NCBI GenBank assembly: GCA_026826555.1
Contig: JAKSZT010054396.1
Location: 13,740,226 to 13,804,225 of the forward strand
Source of the DNA: Tolypeutes matacus
Taxonomy: Eukaryota > Chordata > Mammalia > Cingulata > Chlamyphoridae
Reading direction: 5' to 3'
Length of the DNA stretch: 64,000 nt
Made by a program: the position numbers and the translations under genes. Below are positions 36,936 to 49,050 of this stretch, piece after piece. Every line of letters begins with the position of its first letter. The first letter of the stretch is position 1. Under the pieces are notes generated by a model, which was given only the letters and a program-made list of their open reading frames with translations, was not told the DNA's origin and searched no databases.

Positions 36936-37504
36936 AAAAGGCACAATACCTACTCAAAAACGTACATTTACTTTTCCCTCTCCCCTTCCTAAAGTATTCA
37001 GTCCTAAAGAAGGTAAGTGGGCAGAACTAAGTAAGCATCTGTGCCTTAATGGTCCAGAGTGGCGTGCCAGCGCCCCTGCAGGTGAGGAGGCTGTAGCGAG
37101 AGGGCGAGGAGGTATCTCATCTGAAGGTACGGAGCAGACCACAGGATCTTCCAGCCCTAGAGCCCAAGCAGGGAGAGCAGGGCCTCCCAGGGGAAGGGGT
37201 AATTGCAACTTAGATGAGAGATTGGTTGTATACAGTATGGTTGATCAAATAAGCAAATATGTTAGGGATGATGGAGCCAAGTTTCTCACTGTGGGAGAAT
37301 GAAGTTGCAATTACCGAGAGGGAGAAAATGAAAGGGAACCTTGTGGTGTATTGGAATTGGAGGTATCAATATGAAATAATGGTTTTCAATATATATGAAA
37401 TATGTAAATGTGTGTACATGGTGTGTGGATATGGGTCTGTCTTTATGCAAAATTTTGATATTTTATTCTTTATGAATGTATAGCATTAATTTTTATTTTT
37501 TAAA

Positions 37505-38290
37505 AAATCCAGGTAACTGGGGGGAGGTTTGGGAGAGGGACCAGGTGAACAGTGGGGATTTGCAGGTATGTGGTTGAAAGTACAAAGTTGGGAATGGCAA
37601 TATGACAGGGAAGGGTTGCTGGTTTGGGGTGTTGGATGGGGGGGGCGGCATTCAGGGCAGGGCGCACCTGGGGCAGGCTTCTAGGGAGTGTGTGAGTGAT
37701 CATTTTGTCGTGGTGCCTTCTGTCAGTGGGTGGAGACCCACATAATGAGCGGTAGGGGGTTGGACTCCCATCCTGGGGAGAACCGATTTGTTCACAAACA
37801 GAGAGATGGGAGTCTCTCAAAAGCATGGACAGTTCCTAGTGGGGGAGGACAGACCAGTGTTTCAAGACTTCAGTGTTGTTGCAAGTAACTATGAATCTTG
37901 TCATCCAAGGAATGAAGCCAGGGGGTCTCCATGAGTCCCAGGGAAAGGGGGAGGGAGGAGTAGAATAGATCGAACAGGGAGTATTTAGTGGGCAGTGGAA
38001 GTATTCTGCATGATCTTGCAATGATGGACACAGGCCATGTTAAATAATAACAAAATTTATAAAAGTGTACAGTCTAAAGTGAAAACCATAATGTAAACCA
38101 TTAACCATATTTAGTAGCTATGTTTCACTATTTGTATATCAGTTATAACAAAGGTATCATCCACATATAAAAAGATATTAATAGGGAAGGGGGAAAAGGG
38201 GAGGAAGTTGGGTATATGAGAGTCTCCTGTATTCTATATGTGACTTTACTGTGATCTAAAACTTCTTTGAAAACAAAATGAAAAATAGTT
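37505..38290 (+). mobile_element. Diverged L1 3-prime UTR
   Basis: G-rich first half, then 'gcaatgatggacacaggccatgttaaat' and 'aaccataatgtaaacc', the typical order of an L1 3-prime UTR. It is clearly older than copies A-D and ends near 38290. Confidence 0.55.
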
Positions 38291-38399
38291 AGACACTAGG
38301 GAATAAATAGAAGAAAATGCCACTGTACATACATAACACCAGATATTACAGTGATGAAAGGCAAAATATAAAAAAAAATTTCATTATTTTTAATATCCC

Positions 38400-39940
38400 A
38401 ATCTTTTAATTTCATTTTATTTTTAGTTTTTAAAATGTTTATGTATTTTATTTCTTATATTTAAACCTATCATTATTATCTCATTTTCCTATTAATTGTA
38501 TTTGGCTATTTTATTGGCTTCATTTTTGAAGAAGCTTTAGATCACAGAGCAGTTACAACTGGGGCAGGGGAGGATCATTGGTGTGGGGTGTCAGTGATGG
38601 GGGATACATGGGAGGAAGTTCACCTGGGCATACATATAAAGTATATAAATATGTTCAAATGTTCATGGGGCATTGTCACAGTGGGTGGAGACTCACACAA
38701 TAACTGAGAGAGTGTTGAATTCCCATCCTGGAGAGCTCTGCCACATTCTCTAATGGAGCAGCAACAGTCCCCCAAGTGCAGGGGCAATGACTGGCGAAGG
38801 AGGATGATCCATTGATGGGCCCTTGATATTGACGACTTTGCTTATGAGCCTTTGCTCTTGAAGTAGAAGCTTGGCCTGGTGTTGTGGGGTGCCTAGGAGT
38901 TGCCTCCTGGGAACCTCCTTGTTACTCAGATGTGGCCTCTCTCTGGGCCAAACTCAGCATGTGGATACGTTGCCTTCCCCCCCAGCATGGGACTTGGCTA
39001 CTGGGGATGGATACTGCCCTGAATAGTGGGGCTTCTGAGGGCTCTGAAGACACCCAGGTCCTATGGTCAGGGCAGATAGCTCTGGAGTTTGGTGCCTTGC
39101 CAGTAGACCCTACTTTGGAGTTTGTGCTCCTGAGAGTAACAGAATTGGACTCAATTATAGCTTCCCCACACATGATTCATCTGTCCCTTCTATTTAAATC
39201 TATACTTGGTGCTGGAGTTTGTAGGTGAACATCCAAGAGACTGGAGTCTTTGGGCTGTCCATGTGCCAGCTGGGCCCGGAGCCTCAGCAGAGTTGTAACA
39301 CCTACTCTCCAGTTCATTGGACTCACCCAGGAAAACTAACAAGGAGGTGAGGATTGACAACCACCATACCAAGGAAACGAGAGAGCCAACAACTGCAAGC
39401 AAGAGAATCCCATCCATCGGCTGTATGGGATAGAAGCCTCCTCTCAATTAGAGGTAGAGTGGACGTCACCATCCCAGAATTCTCAGGTTTGGGGAATGAA
39501 CTATGGACTAGAGTGGACTTACAGGTATTCTACTATAGACATATTGTGATTCTAGCATTGGAAGAAATTATAACATTGATGTGGAGGCAGTGACCACTGG
39601 AGGCTCTGGGGGCAGGGAGAGGGAAAAACAGTTGTAATACAGGGGCTTTTTCAGGACTTGGGAATCATCCTGAATGACATTGCAATGACAGATATAGGCC
39701 ATTTTATATTGTCACATAACATGCAGAACAGTGTGGGAGAGAGTGTAGACTGCAATGTGAACTATGGTCCATGCTCAGTGGCAAAGCCCCAGGATGAATT
39801 TATCAATTGCAATGAATGTGCCACACTAATGAAGGATGTTGTTTATGTGGGAGGGTGTCGGAAGTGTGGGGAGTGGGGCATATGAGAATCCCTATATTTT
39901 TGGTGTAACATTTATGTAATCGAACTATCTTTTAAAAAAG
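38400..39940 (+). mobile_element. L1 with long 3-prime UTR (copy C)
   Basis: About 1.5 kb is homologous to copy A from 38525 onward. An AT-rich segment precedes the 'gaagaagctttagatcacagag' boundary, and the copy ends near 39935 in an A-rich tail. It is among the longest copies of this 3-prime UTR here. The left boundary is approximate and no TSD was found. Confidence 0.7.
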
Positions 39941-40349
39941 AAAAAGAAAATATTTTTTTAATTGGCATAAAAATATTTTTATCTTGATAACTGAATTTTT
40001 TGGCACCCCTTTAAATTTTGCACCTGAGGCAAGCATTTCACTCACCTCCAGTCCAAGTTCTAGTGTGTACACATATACATATATTCCCAAACTTGTCCAC
40101 TGAGGGGGCCTGAGAGTAGGGACTCCCCAATGGCCGTTCTTAGCTTCTAAATACCATTCTTCATTAAAAGAAGCTGGGGCTTCTTGGAGAAATGGCTGAT
40201 TCCATAAGTGATCAGAGAATTCACAAATGAGCTTGGAACATCTTCTGCAAGAAAGCAAGGGAGTGCTCAAAAATGACAAAGACATTTCAAAAGGCATAGA
40301 AACCAGCTTAAAGGGACTCCCACTGGCCAAATCTCGGATTATTTGAACA

Positions 40350-41090
40350 TTAAAATAAATAACAATAGTAATAGATTATCATCCGTTGACTGAAATAGGA
40401 AGCCTTAAGTCCATACTGGAATAAACAAATTTAAAAAAATAGAAAATTTGATGAAGTGTAGGATGTTTACATAATTTCAAAGCACCTCCCCACGAAATAC
40501 CAATTAATTACAAAGGGGGAAAGAATAATTTTACAGTGAAGAAGTCTGGCTAATTCTACATTAATCAAGTGATCAAAGTGAACATCATCAATAATGGAAC
40601 AAATGGAAATCATATGCCACTTTATAGGATGCAATGAGAATAACACAAAATTGCTTCTGTGATATTCTTGCCAAAGACAAATGACCTGAATCTAATCATA
40701 AGGAAACATTAGACAAATCCAAATTGAGGGGCATTTTACAAGATAACTGGCTTGTACCCTTCAAAAATGCCAAGGCCATAAAAGGAAAGATCAAAGTTGC
40801 TTAAACTGAAGAAGACTCAGGAGACATGACAACAAAATGAACTGGATCTCTTTGCTATAAAGGACATTGTTGAGAACACTGGCAAACCATGAACGGATCT
40901 GAGAATTAGATGATAGTAATATTTCAATGTTTGTATTCTGATTTTGATGATTATCTTGTGGTTTTGTAGAAGAATGTTCTTGCTTGTAGAAAATTCACAC
41001 TGAAGTATTAGAGAATGAGGGAATATCATGTAGATAACCTACTCTCAAATGGTTCTGAGGGGGGAAAGTTCTTTGCATATATTTTCTATC
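40350..41090 (+). mobile_element. Ancient LINE-like repeat
   Basis: 'aaaggacattgttgagaacactgg', here noted by its start at 40857, and 'ctctcaaatggttctgag' resemble a widespread mammalian LINE or DNA-repeat 3-prime region. I cannot place it in a family with certainty. Confidence 0.4.
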
Positions 41091-41137
41091 AGTTTGTAAT
41101 TGTTTCGATTTTTAAAAATTATTTTAAACTGTGTATT

Positions 41138-41521
41138 TATTTTTTCTTTAAATTTATTTTATTTATTTCTCCCCCTCCCTTTCATTGTTTTGTGCTCGCT
41201 GTCTGCTCTCTGTGTGTTCTTCTGTGTCTGTTTGTCTTCTCTTTAGGTGAATCTTGGTACCTTCCAGAGTGGGAGAGAGGTGCTTAATCTCTTGTGCGAC
41301 CTCAGATCCCTGGTCTGCTGCATCTCTTATTGTCTCTCCTCTGAGCCTCTTTTTATTGTGTCATCTTGCTGCGCCAGCTCTCTGCACGGGCCAGCACTCC
41401 TGTGTGGGCCAGCATTCCGTGAAGTCCAGCTTGCCTTTCACCAGGAGGCCCCAGGAATTGAACCCTGGACTTCCTATATGGTAGACAGGAGCCCAATCGC
41501 TTGAGTCACATCTGCTTCACC
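41138..41521 (-). mobile_element. Dimeric DAS-type SINE, antisense
   Basis: Reverse two-module element with 'ctcctatatggtag'-type head text (here cttcctatatgg) and a 'gggccagc' repeat at 41385-41415. It adjoins another SINE block to the right. Confidence 0.88.
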
Positions 41522-41793
41522 CTTGTTTCTTTAGGAGGCATGGGGAACCGAATCTAGGACTTCTGATGTTGGAGGGAGGCGCTTAATCGCTTGAGCCACC
41601 TCCGTTCCCTGCTTTGCTGTGTTTCTCATTATGTTTTTCTTCCTGTGTCTCTTGTATCATCTTGTTGCATCAGCCTGCCATGCCTGCCCATTGCACCAAC
41701 TCGCTGTCTTCTTTAGGAAGCACTGGGAACGGAACCAGGGACTTTCCATATGGTAGGCGGGAGCTCAGTTGCTTGAGCCACATCCACTTCCCT
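41522..41793 (-). mobile_element. Second DAS-type SINE, antisense, adjoining
   Basis: Reverse modules at 41530-41612 and 41715-41793 lie head to tail with the preceding element. The pair may be one trimeric unit or two insertions. Confidence 0.8.
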
Positions 41794-41804
41794 GTATAAT
41801 TTTT

Positions 41805-42625
41805 TCAATGAAAAACAACATGAACATGAGAATGTAAAATGGTGCAGCCATTTGGAAAACAATCTTGCCATTTCTCAACTTTAATCATAGTTCCATTCCT
41901 ACATATATATCCAAGAGAAATGAAAAGATATATCCATGCAAAAACTTGTACATGAACATTCATAGCAACCCTTTCCACAATAGCCAAAAGTGGAAACAAC
42001 CCAAACACCCATCAACTGGTGAATGGATAAACAAAATGTAGTATATCTATACACTGGAATATTACTCAGCCACAAAAAGGAATGAAATATTGATACATTC
42101 TACAACATTGGATGAACCTTGAAAACATTATGCTAGGTGAAGGAAGTCAGTCACAAAAGGCAGTATATTATGTGATTCCATTTGTCTGTAATGTCCAGAA
42201 GAGACAAAAATTAGATTAGTGTTTGCTTAGGGATGAAGGGGATGGGGGTATAGGGAGGTGATACTAAAGGATATGGGGTTTCTTTCTGAGGTGATGAAAA
42301 TGTTCTAAAATTGACGGGGGGGGTGCGGATGTAGCTCAAACAGTTGGGCGCCTGCCTCCCACATGGGAGGTCCTGGTTTGGTTCCCCGTGCCTCCTAAGG
42401 GAAAAAAAAAGCAGACAGCAAGCAAAAAAATGGGCAGAGAAGCTCAAACAATGAGCAAAAACAACAAGCAAACAGATATGGAGCCATCTCAGGGGGGGAG
42501 AAATTGACTGTGATTACGGCTGCACATATCTATGCACATAAAAAACCATCAAATTGTACCCTTTAAATGGATGAATTGTTTGGCATGGAAATTATATCTC
42601 AATAAAGCTGTTATAAATAATATCA
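41805..42625 (+). mobile_element. L1 3-prime end, split by a SINE
   Basis: The ORF2 end ('aacccaaacacccatcaactgg', 'ggaatattactcagcc') and an L1M-type 3-prime UTR end near 'aataaagctgttat'. A monomeric SINE at 42316-42500 interrupts it. Confidence 0.85.
42316..42500 (+). mobile_element. DAS-type SINE, 'gcagacagc' form
   Basis: Head 'gtgcggatgtagctcaaac' and an A-rich 'caagcaaaaa' body ending in 'gagccatctc'. TSD aaattgac lies at 42308-42315 and 42501-42508, within an L1. Confidence 0.92.
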
Positions 42626-42651
42626 TTAACAAAGAAATTCAAGGGAAAACT

Positions 42652-44429
42652 AGAATAACCAAGGCAGTCTTAAACTGGAGGATTTATACTACCACAGATC
42701 AATTCATATAGCAATTGAGTAAAGACAATATGGCTCTGGCACAAGGATAGGCAAATAGACCAATAGAATAGAGAGTCTGCATCATGGGATATATGCAGGT
42801 GATAATGCAGCACAGTGGGGGAAAGGATGATCTTTTCAATAAATGATGCTGGGACAATTAAATATCCATATGGAGAAAAGTGTCTTGACTCGTACCTCAC
42901 ACCATAAATAAAATAATCAACTCTAGAAGGATTATAGAACTAAATAAAAGCTTTAGAAGAAAATTTAGGAGGACATATTCATGACATTGGGGTAGGCAAA
43001 GATTTCTTAAACAAGACACAAAAAGCACAAACTATAAAGGAAAAAAAACGATAAATTGGACAACATTAAAATTAAACTAGCTCTCTTGGTCTTAGCACCA
43101 TCTTGCTATAAACCTCCGTGCTATGAGAGCCAAGTGGAGCAAGAAGCAAACGTGCAAATTGAAGCGCAAAAGAAAGATGAGGCAGAGGTCCAAGTGAACC
43201 ATTAGCATGTGCACCCATGGTGACGAGGGGAGCAGGAATATGGAATGCCAGAAGACTGCAATGCTGATACAAGTTATTGACTGTGTGCCACTGTCTAGAA
43301 CTTCTCACAGTGGATCTAGAACTTCCAATGTTGTCCAACTTCTGTGAACACTTTGGAGAGACTCAATTTGCTCACACCAAAGCAGTCTCTTTTGGTCCTT
43401 TGCTCTGGACCTGTGACATTCTGGACTAGCTCTGCTCTCAGTTGTGGCCAAGTATTAACACATGTATGATAAATCATCTCTTCTGCTGTCTTAGCTAAAG
43501 AATCAAAACAAATTAAACTTATGACTTTCAAAGAAGATATAAAGGGAGAAGACATTTTTAATGCATATATCTAAAAAAGAGCCCTTACACATTAACAAAA
43601 ATAAGACAACCAACAAGAAAATGGGCAAAAGACTTGAAAAGGCTCTTTACAAAAGATATCCAAATGACCAATAAATATATGAAAAGATACTAAATTTCCT
43701 TAATCATTAGAGAAATGCAAATTAAAACCACAGCCTGATACTGCACCCCCCATTCCGACTAAAATGAAAGATAGTATTACATGTTGGTAAGGATGTGGAA
43801 CAATTAGAACTCTCTTCTACTTACTGTGAGAGTGAAAATTTGTGCATCCATTTTGGAAAACTGCTGGCCAGTATTTACTAAAGCTGGATTTACATCTACC
43901 CTCCCACCTAGCAATTCTACTCCTAGGTATATACTCACAGAAATGAATATATATGTTCACTGAAGACACATAATAGAATATTCAGGACAGCTATTTGTAA
44001 CAGCTATTGGGGAAATAACCCAAATATCCATCAACAGTAAAATGGCTACATTGTGGTATATCCATGCAATGGAATACTGTAAAGCATTGCCAAAAATAAA
44101 CTACAATGGCATGCAACAATGTGAATGAATCTCACAAATATCCTGTTGAATAAAAGCAGCTAGACACAAGAGAGCAATACCATTTGATTTATTTTATATA
44201 CATTTCCACAACTGGCAAACCTAATCCATAGTGGTAGAAGTTGCAATAGTGGTTATCCATGAGTAGGGGAATAACAGAAAGCTGAGATGAGAGGGACTTT
44301 CAGGGTGCTGATAACATTTGCTTTCTTGATTTGGGTGTTGGTTACACAAGTATGTGCCACCTATGATTTGTGTAATTTTCTGTATGTATGCTACCCCTCA
44401 ATAAAACAATTACTAAAGGGAAAAAAAAA
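42652..44429 (+). mobile_element. L1 ORF2 3-prime region and UTR, hosts RPL41 copy
   Basis: Decayed ORF2 C-terminal sequence and 3-prime UTR are followed by an A tail at about 44418-44430. The TSD is excellent: 42631-42651 and 44430-44450 share 20 of 21 bases. The RPL41 retropseudogene (43079-43509) interrupts it. Confidence 0.88.
43079..43509 (+). pseudogene. RPL41: RPL41 processed pseudogene
   Basis: This is an intronless, nearly full-length copy of the mRNA for ribosomal protein eL41, the 25-residue basic peptide of the large subunit. The leader (about 43081-43122) resembles the parental 5-prime UTR. The reading frame runs from ATG 43123 to TGA 43197 with 24 codons. It starts MRAKW and ends KMRQRSK, but has several substitutions (S, Q, T, C replacing basic or other residues) and lacks one codon. 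The 3-prime UTR is recognisable to a degraded polyadenylation region near 43500. A 10-base TSD (aaattaaact) at 43069-43078 and 43510-43519 shows L1-mediated insertion. The host is an L1 on the same strand. The copy is probably non-functional, although the short frame is open. Confidence 0.9.
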
Positions 44430-44767
44430 AAAGAAATTCAAGAGAAAACTTTTTTTTTTTTTTCAGAGAATAGGGCAGACTGACCAAAATGTATTTTTGT
44501 TTTGCTTTCTAGATTGAAAGAATAATATGGGCCTTTCTCACGTTGAAATATTTTTTACAAATATATATCTTCTGAGCATTTTGTGGGTTTTGTTCCAATT
44601 TTTTTAAATTACAAAACTAATGCCAGCTCACTATGTGTGTGTGTGGAGAAACCCCAGAAAAGTATAAAGATAATAAAAACCATTCACAATACACTATTCA
44701 AAGATAATCTGTTTACCTTATATTTATCTCCAGCCATATTCACATGCAGTTATTAGAATACAGTTAT

Positions 44768-45725
44768 AAAGACAAATGAGTTTATAAGGCTAAGAGACTT
44801 CAAAGTGAGTCGGGAGGTCGTTCCAGAGGTTATGCTTATGCACATCTCAGCAGGATCTCATTGACTGCCAAATTAGACACTACCCCAAATAGCCGGGCTC
44901 CTGGAGACACACAGGCACTATAGTCAGGGTAGATAGCTCATGAGTTTGGTGCCTTGCCAGTGGGCCCTACTTTGGGGTTTGTGCTCCCCAGTATGACAGA
45001 ATTGGACTCAGTTGTGGTTTCCCTACACATGGCTATTCTGTCCCTTCTATTTGAACCTATTGTTGGTGCTGGAATTGGTAGGTGTACGTGCAAGAGACTT
45101 GAATCTTTGGGCTGTCCATGTGGACAGCTGGGCCCTAAGCCTCAATGGGGTTGCAATATCTACTCTCCAGTTCATTGGACTCACCCAGGACAACTAACAA
45201 GGAGGTGATGATGGACAACCACCATACCAAGGAACCAAGATAGTCTACAGCTACCAGCAAGAGAGTTCCATCCACAGAAATTGGATGTGGCTCAAGTGGT
45301 TGGGCTCCCATTTACCATATGGAAGGCCCCGGGTTCGATTCCTGGGGCCTCCTGGTGAAGGCAAGCCGGCCTGTGCAGCACGATGAGCTGGCATAGCAAA
45401 ATGATGCAACAAAGGGAGACAAGCAGACACAGAAAAATGCACAGCAAATGGACACAGCGAGCACAAGCAGCAAGCGGGGGGGGATAAATAAATTTTAAAA
45501 TAATAATAAAATAAATCTTAAAAAAAAAAAAGAGTCCCATCCATCAGCCGTATGGGACTGAAGCCCCCCCTTGCAATGAATGTACCACACTAATGAAGGA
45601 TGTTGTTAATGTGGGTGAGTGTGTGGGCAGTGTGGGGATCAGGGCAGATGGAATCCCCAATATTTTTATGTAACATTTATGTAATATAAATATCTTTTTT
45701 AAAAAAATAAAAAATTTTAAAAAAG
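44768..45725 (+). mobile_element. L1 3-prime UTR (copy D), split by a SINE
   Basis: This is homologous to copies A-C, starting at the 'aagagacttcaaagtgagtcggg' segment and ending in AT-rich sequence at about 45725. It is interrupted by a SINE at 45276-45530. About 270 bases of the expected 3-prime UTR are missing to the right of the SINE. Confidence 0.75.
45276..45530 (+). mobile_element. DAS-type SINE with long body
   Basis: The head 'ggatgtggctcaagtgg' is followed by a body intermediate between the young form and the dimers. TSD agagttccatcca / agagtcccatcca, within L1 copy D. Confidence 0.92.
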
Positions 45726-46068
45726 AATACAGTCAATGATCATTACGACATTATCAATTTATGAGCGTTATTTTAGAGGCAGAGCCATATTTGCCCCCTT
45801 ATAAATAAATCAAGATATTTTCTTTTCTTTTTAAATATATATGTACTTATTCCTTTTTTAAAAAAATTTATTTATTTCTCCCCCCTGATGGCGCCGTTTT
45901 TTGCACTTGCTGTCTGCTCTCTGTGTCTGCTTGTCTTCTCTTTAGGCAGCAGCAGGAACCGATACTGGGACCTTCCAGAGTGGGAGAAAGGGGCTCAGTC
46001 TCTTGCGCCACCTCAGCTCCCTGGTCTGCTGCATCTCTTATTGTCTCTCCTCTGTCTCTCTCTTTTTT

Positions 46069-46557
46069 TTTTTTCTTTAAGATTTTTTTTATTTGTTCGC
46101 TTTTTATCCATTTTAAGCTCTCCCTGCCCACCCCCCACCCCACGTTTCTGCTGTTTTTGTGTCCATTCGCTGGGCAACTCTCTGTGTCTGTTTCCTGCTC
46201 TCTTTTCTCATCCCTCTCCTCCTGTCTTCACTGGGATTCGATCCTGGGAATTTCCGATGTGGGAGAGAGGAGTTCTGCCACCTGCACCACCTTAGTTCCT
46301 GTTTGTTTTACTTTTTTGGCCCGTCATGTCTTGGCTCTCCCTTGTGTCACTCTCCTGTTATGTCATCATCTTGCTGCATGTGGTGCACCCATACACGGAG
46401 CCTGATGGTACACCCACGTGTGAGGCCTGGGGGCTCACCCACTCACAGGGACTGGCAGCCCGCACACCTTCTATATTTTTCTTTATTTTACCGGGAGCTC
46501 CCAGGGATCGAACCCAGGTCCCTCCATATGGGAGACAGACGTCCAACCATTTGAGCC
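46069..46557 (-). mobile_element. Middle dimeric SINE of the nest, antisense
   Basis: Complete reverse dimer with modules at about 46215-46300 and 46490-46557 and a 'catcatcttgctgcatg' linker. Flanks resemble ctgtctctctttttt on the left and ctgtgactctttttt on the right. Confidence 0.85.
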
Positions 46558-46566
46558 CCACTGTGA

Positions 46567-46572
<6 letters not shown>

Positions 46573-46609
<37 letters not shown>

Positions 46610-46746
46610 TCGCACCCCCCCCCCCCGCCTGTGCTCGCCGGGTCAGCCAACCGCGCTGCGTGGGCAGGCCTGCCCCCCCGGAACCGAACCCGGGGCCTCC
46701 CACATGGCAAACGGGAGCCCCACTGATTGAGCCACAGCCGCTTCCC
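46573..46746 (-). mobile_element. Young DAS-type SINE, antisense, innermost of a nest
   Basis: A T run of about 38 bases and a C run of 13 precede the reverse body and head. TSD ctgtgactctttttt lies at 46559 and 46747. The body is shortened. Confidence 0.9.
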
Positions 46747-46969
46747 TCTGTGACTCTTTTTTGTTGTGTCATCTTGCTGCGCCAGCACACCGGCGCAGGC
46801 CAGCACTCTGTGTGGGCCAGCTGGCTGCTCAGGCCAGTTTGCTGCACAGGCCAGCTCACCTTTCACCAGGAGGCCCCAGGAATTGAACCCTGGACCTCCT
46901 ATATGGTAGGCGGGAGCCCAATCGCATGAGCCACATCCATTTCCCAAGATATTTTCTTTTCTTTTGAAA

Positions 46970-48380
46970 AATTCAGTTGGGGACTTCAAAATTAAAAATA
47001 TCTGGTTATAGTGCAAACACACGTTATTCCATATGAAGAAATTCCACTTTATATTTTTCCTCTTTTTGATACCACCTACTCCCTGGGCATGAAAGAACTC
47101 TTTATCAAATAATTATAGTGTTATTAACTCCCTTTGACTATAATTCATTCTGTTCAGGATGGAACTAATTTTTAAAAATTAGAACTCAATATCTAAGGAA
47201 CATAACCCATTGTCTAGATGTTTAAGCTTCTGTGAGTTTGGCCTTATTTCCTACTGAGCTACCGAGTGAAAGATCAAGACGAGAAGGGTAAACCTCCCCT
47301 CCCCCCCTCAGAGGACGTACATTCACTTCCTCAGTTCTTGATGTCAGATATTCCGATTGCAGGGAAACCACGGGGTTATTTTGGGAGCCACTTTTAATGG
47401 TCATTTGCTCTTCATTTAAAGGAAAAGATGCCTCAACACGGTGGGCATGATGCCATTTCAATTGCTCTCTAAGGATGTGGCTTAAACCAGACAGGATGTC
47501 AGATCTGGATATCTGTTTACGGAGGGATGGGGGTAGGGACCTCGTCCTGTCTTGGCATCCGAAAGACGAGGAGTGGTTACTTTGCTTTTTACCCTTGCAT
47601 AGCACAGTGAAAAAAGATATACTCGGGGTGTACCAGCTTCCTAGAGGGCAGCTGTCTAGAAGGAAGTTATGATCGCCTTTGGGATCTCGATCCAGGATCC
47701 GGATATTGTTACTCTCCAAGCAGGTCTGAGATTAAACAAATCTCTTTCCCAGGACATTCATTCGAATGGTTGTCATTTTTTTTTTTTTCTTTCCTTTTTT
47801 TTTTCTTTCTTCAACTCAATGGAAAACCCCTGCATCGTGCTTTTCCTGCCAGGTGCCTTGCAAAGATTACCAACAGGAAATTTAAAATGAGAGTGACAAT
47901 TTTAGCTGTAGTGATCCCAGAGCTCTAAGGCATCTTAAAGCCTGACTAGCAATCTTTTTATAATTCACATTCTTGCACAGAGGCCAGATTAGCTTATAGA
48001 GTGCTGAGAATTTGCCTGAAAATAGTTTCATCTCCAGTGGTGACATACAGCACAGGGCTTATGTATATTTTAAGATATTGTAAACTATAATTATTGATAC
48101 TTCAAAGTGTTTCATAACTTTGCACAATCCTTTCTCCACAATGTGCCAGATTGCATTAATTGTACAGCCTCATAAAATGTAAAATATTGTTATTTTTATT
48201 ATAATGATAGTATTTTTGTATCATTATAATTACTGCTGACCCATGCAGCTATTTATCCTTGTCCCTCTGTGTGCTTTCTCTAAACAGATAGGCCTTTGTA
48301 ATGGGATCCTAGACTGCCAGCTGATATGAGGCTTTTGCATTTAGAGAATGAGAGACCAAGTTCATTTTAGAATTTTAGAG
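46970..48380. other. No recognisable feature
   Basis: Intergenic. It contains a T/C-rich tract at 47780-47810 and a 165-codon reverse frame (47222-47719) with no recognised domain. Confidence 0.45.
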
Positions 48381-48384
48381 CTGG

Positions 48385-48490
48385 ACCAGAGAAGTAATTG
48401 GGTCCAATCACTCCATTTTATAAAAAATGGAAAAACTGAGCCTCAGAGGATTTAGTATTGTCCTCCAAGGTCACACAGCTAGTTAGGGGT
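48385..48490 (-). mobile_element. MIR SINE, antisense
   Basis: 'ccattttataaaaaatgg', 'actgagcctcagagg' and 'aaggtcacacagctag' follow MIR order in reverse. Confidence 0.7.
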
Positions 48491-48656
48491 AGAATGGGGA
48501 CTAAAACAACATCTCCTGACTCCCAGACCACTGATCCTTTCAAAATTCACTACTACCTTGCCAAATAGTAGATAGGTAAAATTAGTCTTGATAGCCATCA
48601 AGTGCGTTTGTTTAGTGTGACATTTCCAAGGGTCTCCAGTTATAAAGACACTGAAG

Positions 48657-48838
48657 GGGAAGCGGATGTGGCTCAATCAGTGGGGCTCCCGTTTACCATA
48701 TGGGAGGCCCCGGGTTCGATTCCCGGGGCCTCCTGGTGAGGGCAGGCCCGCCCGCACGGCGTGGTTGGCTGACCCAGCGAGCACGGGCAGCAAGGGGGGG
48801 ATAAATGAATAAATAAATAAAATCTTTTTTAAAAAAAA
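48657..48838 (+). mobile_element. Young DAS-type SINE
   Basis: Full length. TSD aaagacactgaag lies before the head and after the tail. The head reads 'gcggatgtggctc'. Confidence 0.95.
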
Positions 48839-49050
48839 AAAGACACTGAAGGTCTTGGTAATGCCAGAAATAACAAGAATGTAATTATTTTTCCTTTGTC
48901 TACCTTCCTTTTCTCTTGTTTAATAGTCATTTTCAATTTCAGGTGATGTAAAGCCATATTTTGCATAAATTCAATAGATTTAGGTATATAATAATCCACA
49001 CTTCTCTTGAGTTCTATGTATTTAGGGCCAAACTTAGAAACTGACAAATC

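Larger units (their letters stand above)
45832..46944 (-). mobile_element. Outer dimeric SINE of a three-deep nest, antisense
   Basis: Its left part (45832-46060) and right part (46755-46944) together form one dimeric SINE. A TSD of about 20 bases beginning caagatattttc lies at 45811 and 46945. Two later SINEs fill its middle. Confidence 0.85.

Noticed and set aside
46640..46860. Regularly spaced 'gggccagc' units (also near 30700 and 41400) as a possible CRISPR or tandem array
   Set aside because: They are an internal tandem feature of the dimeric SINE, too short and too irregular for an array, in a eukaryotic genome.
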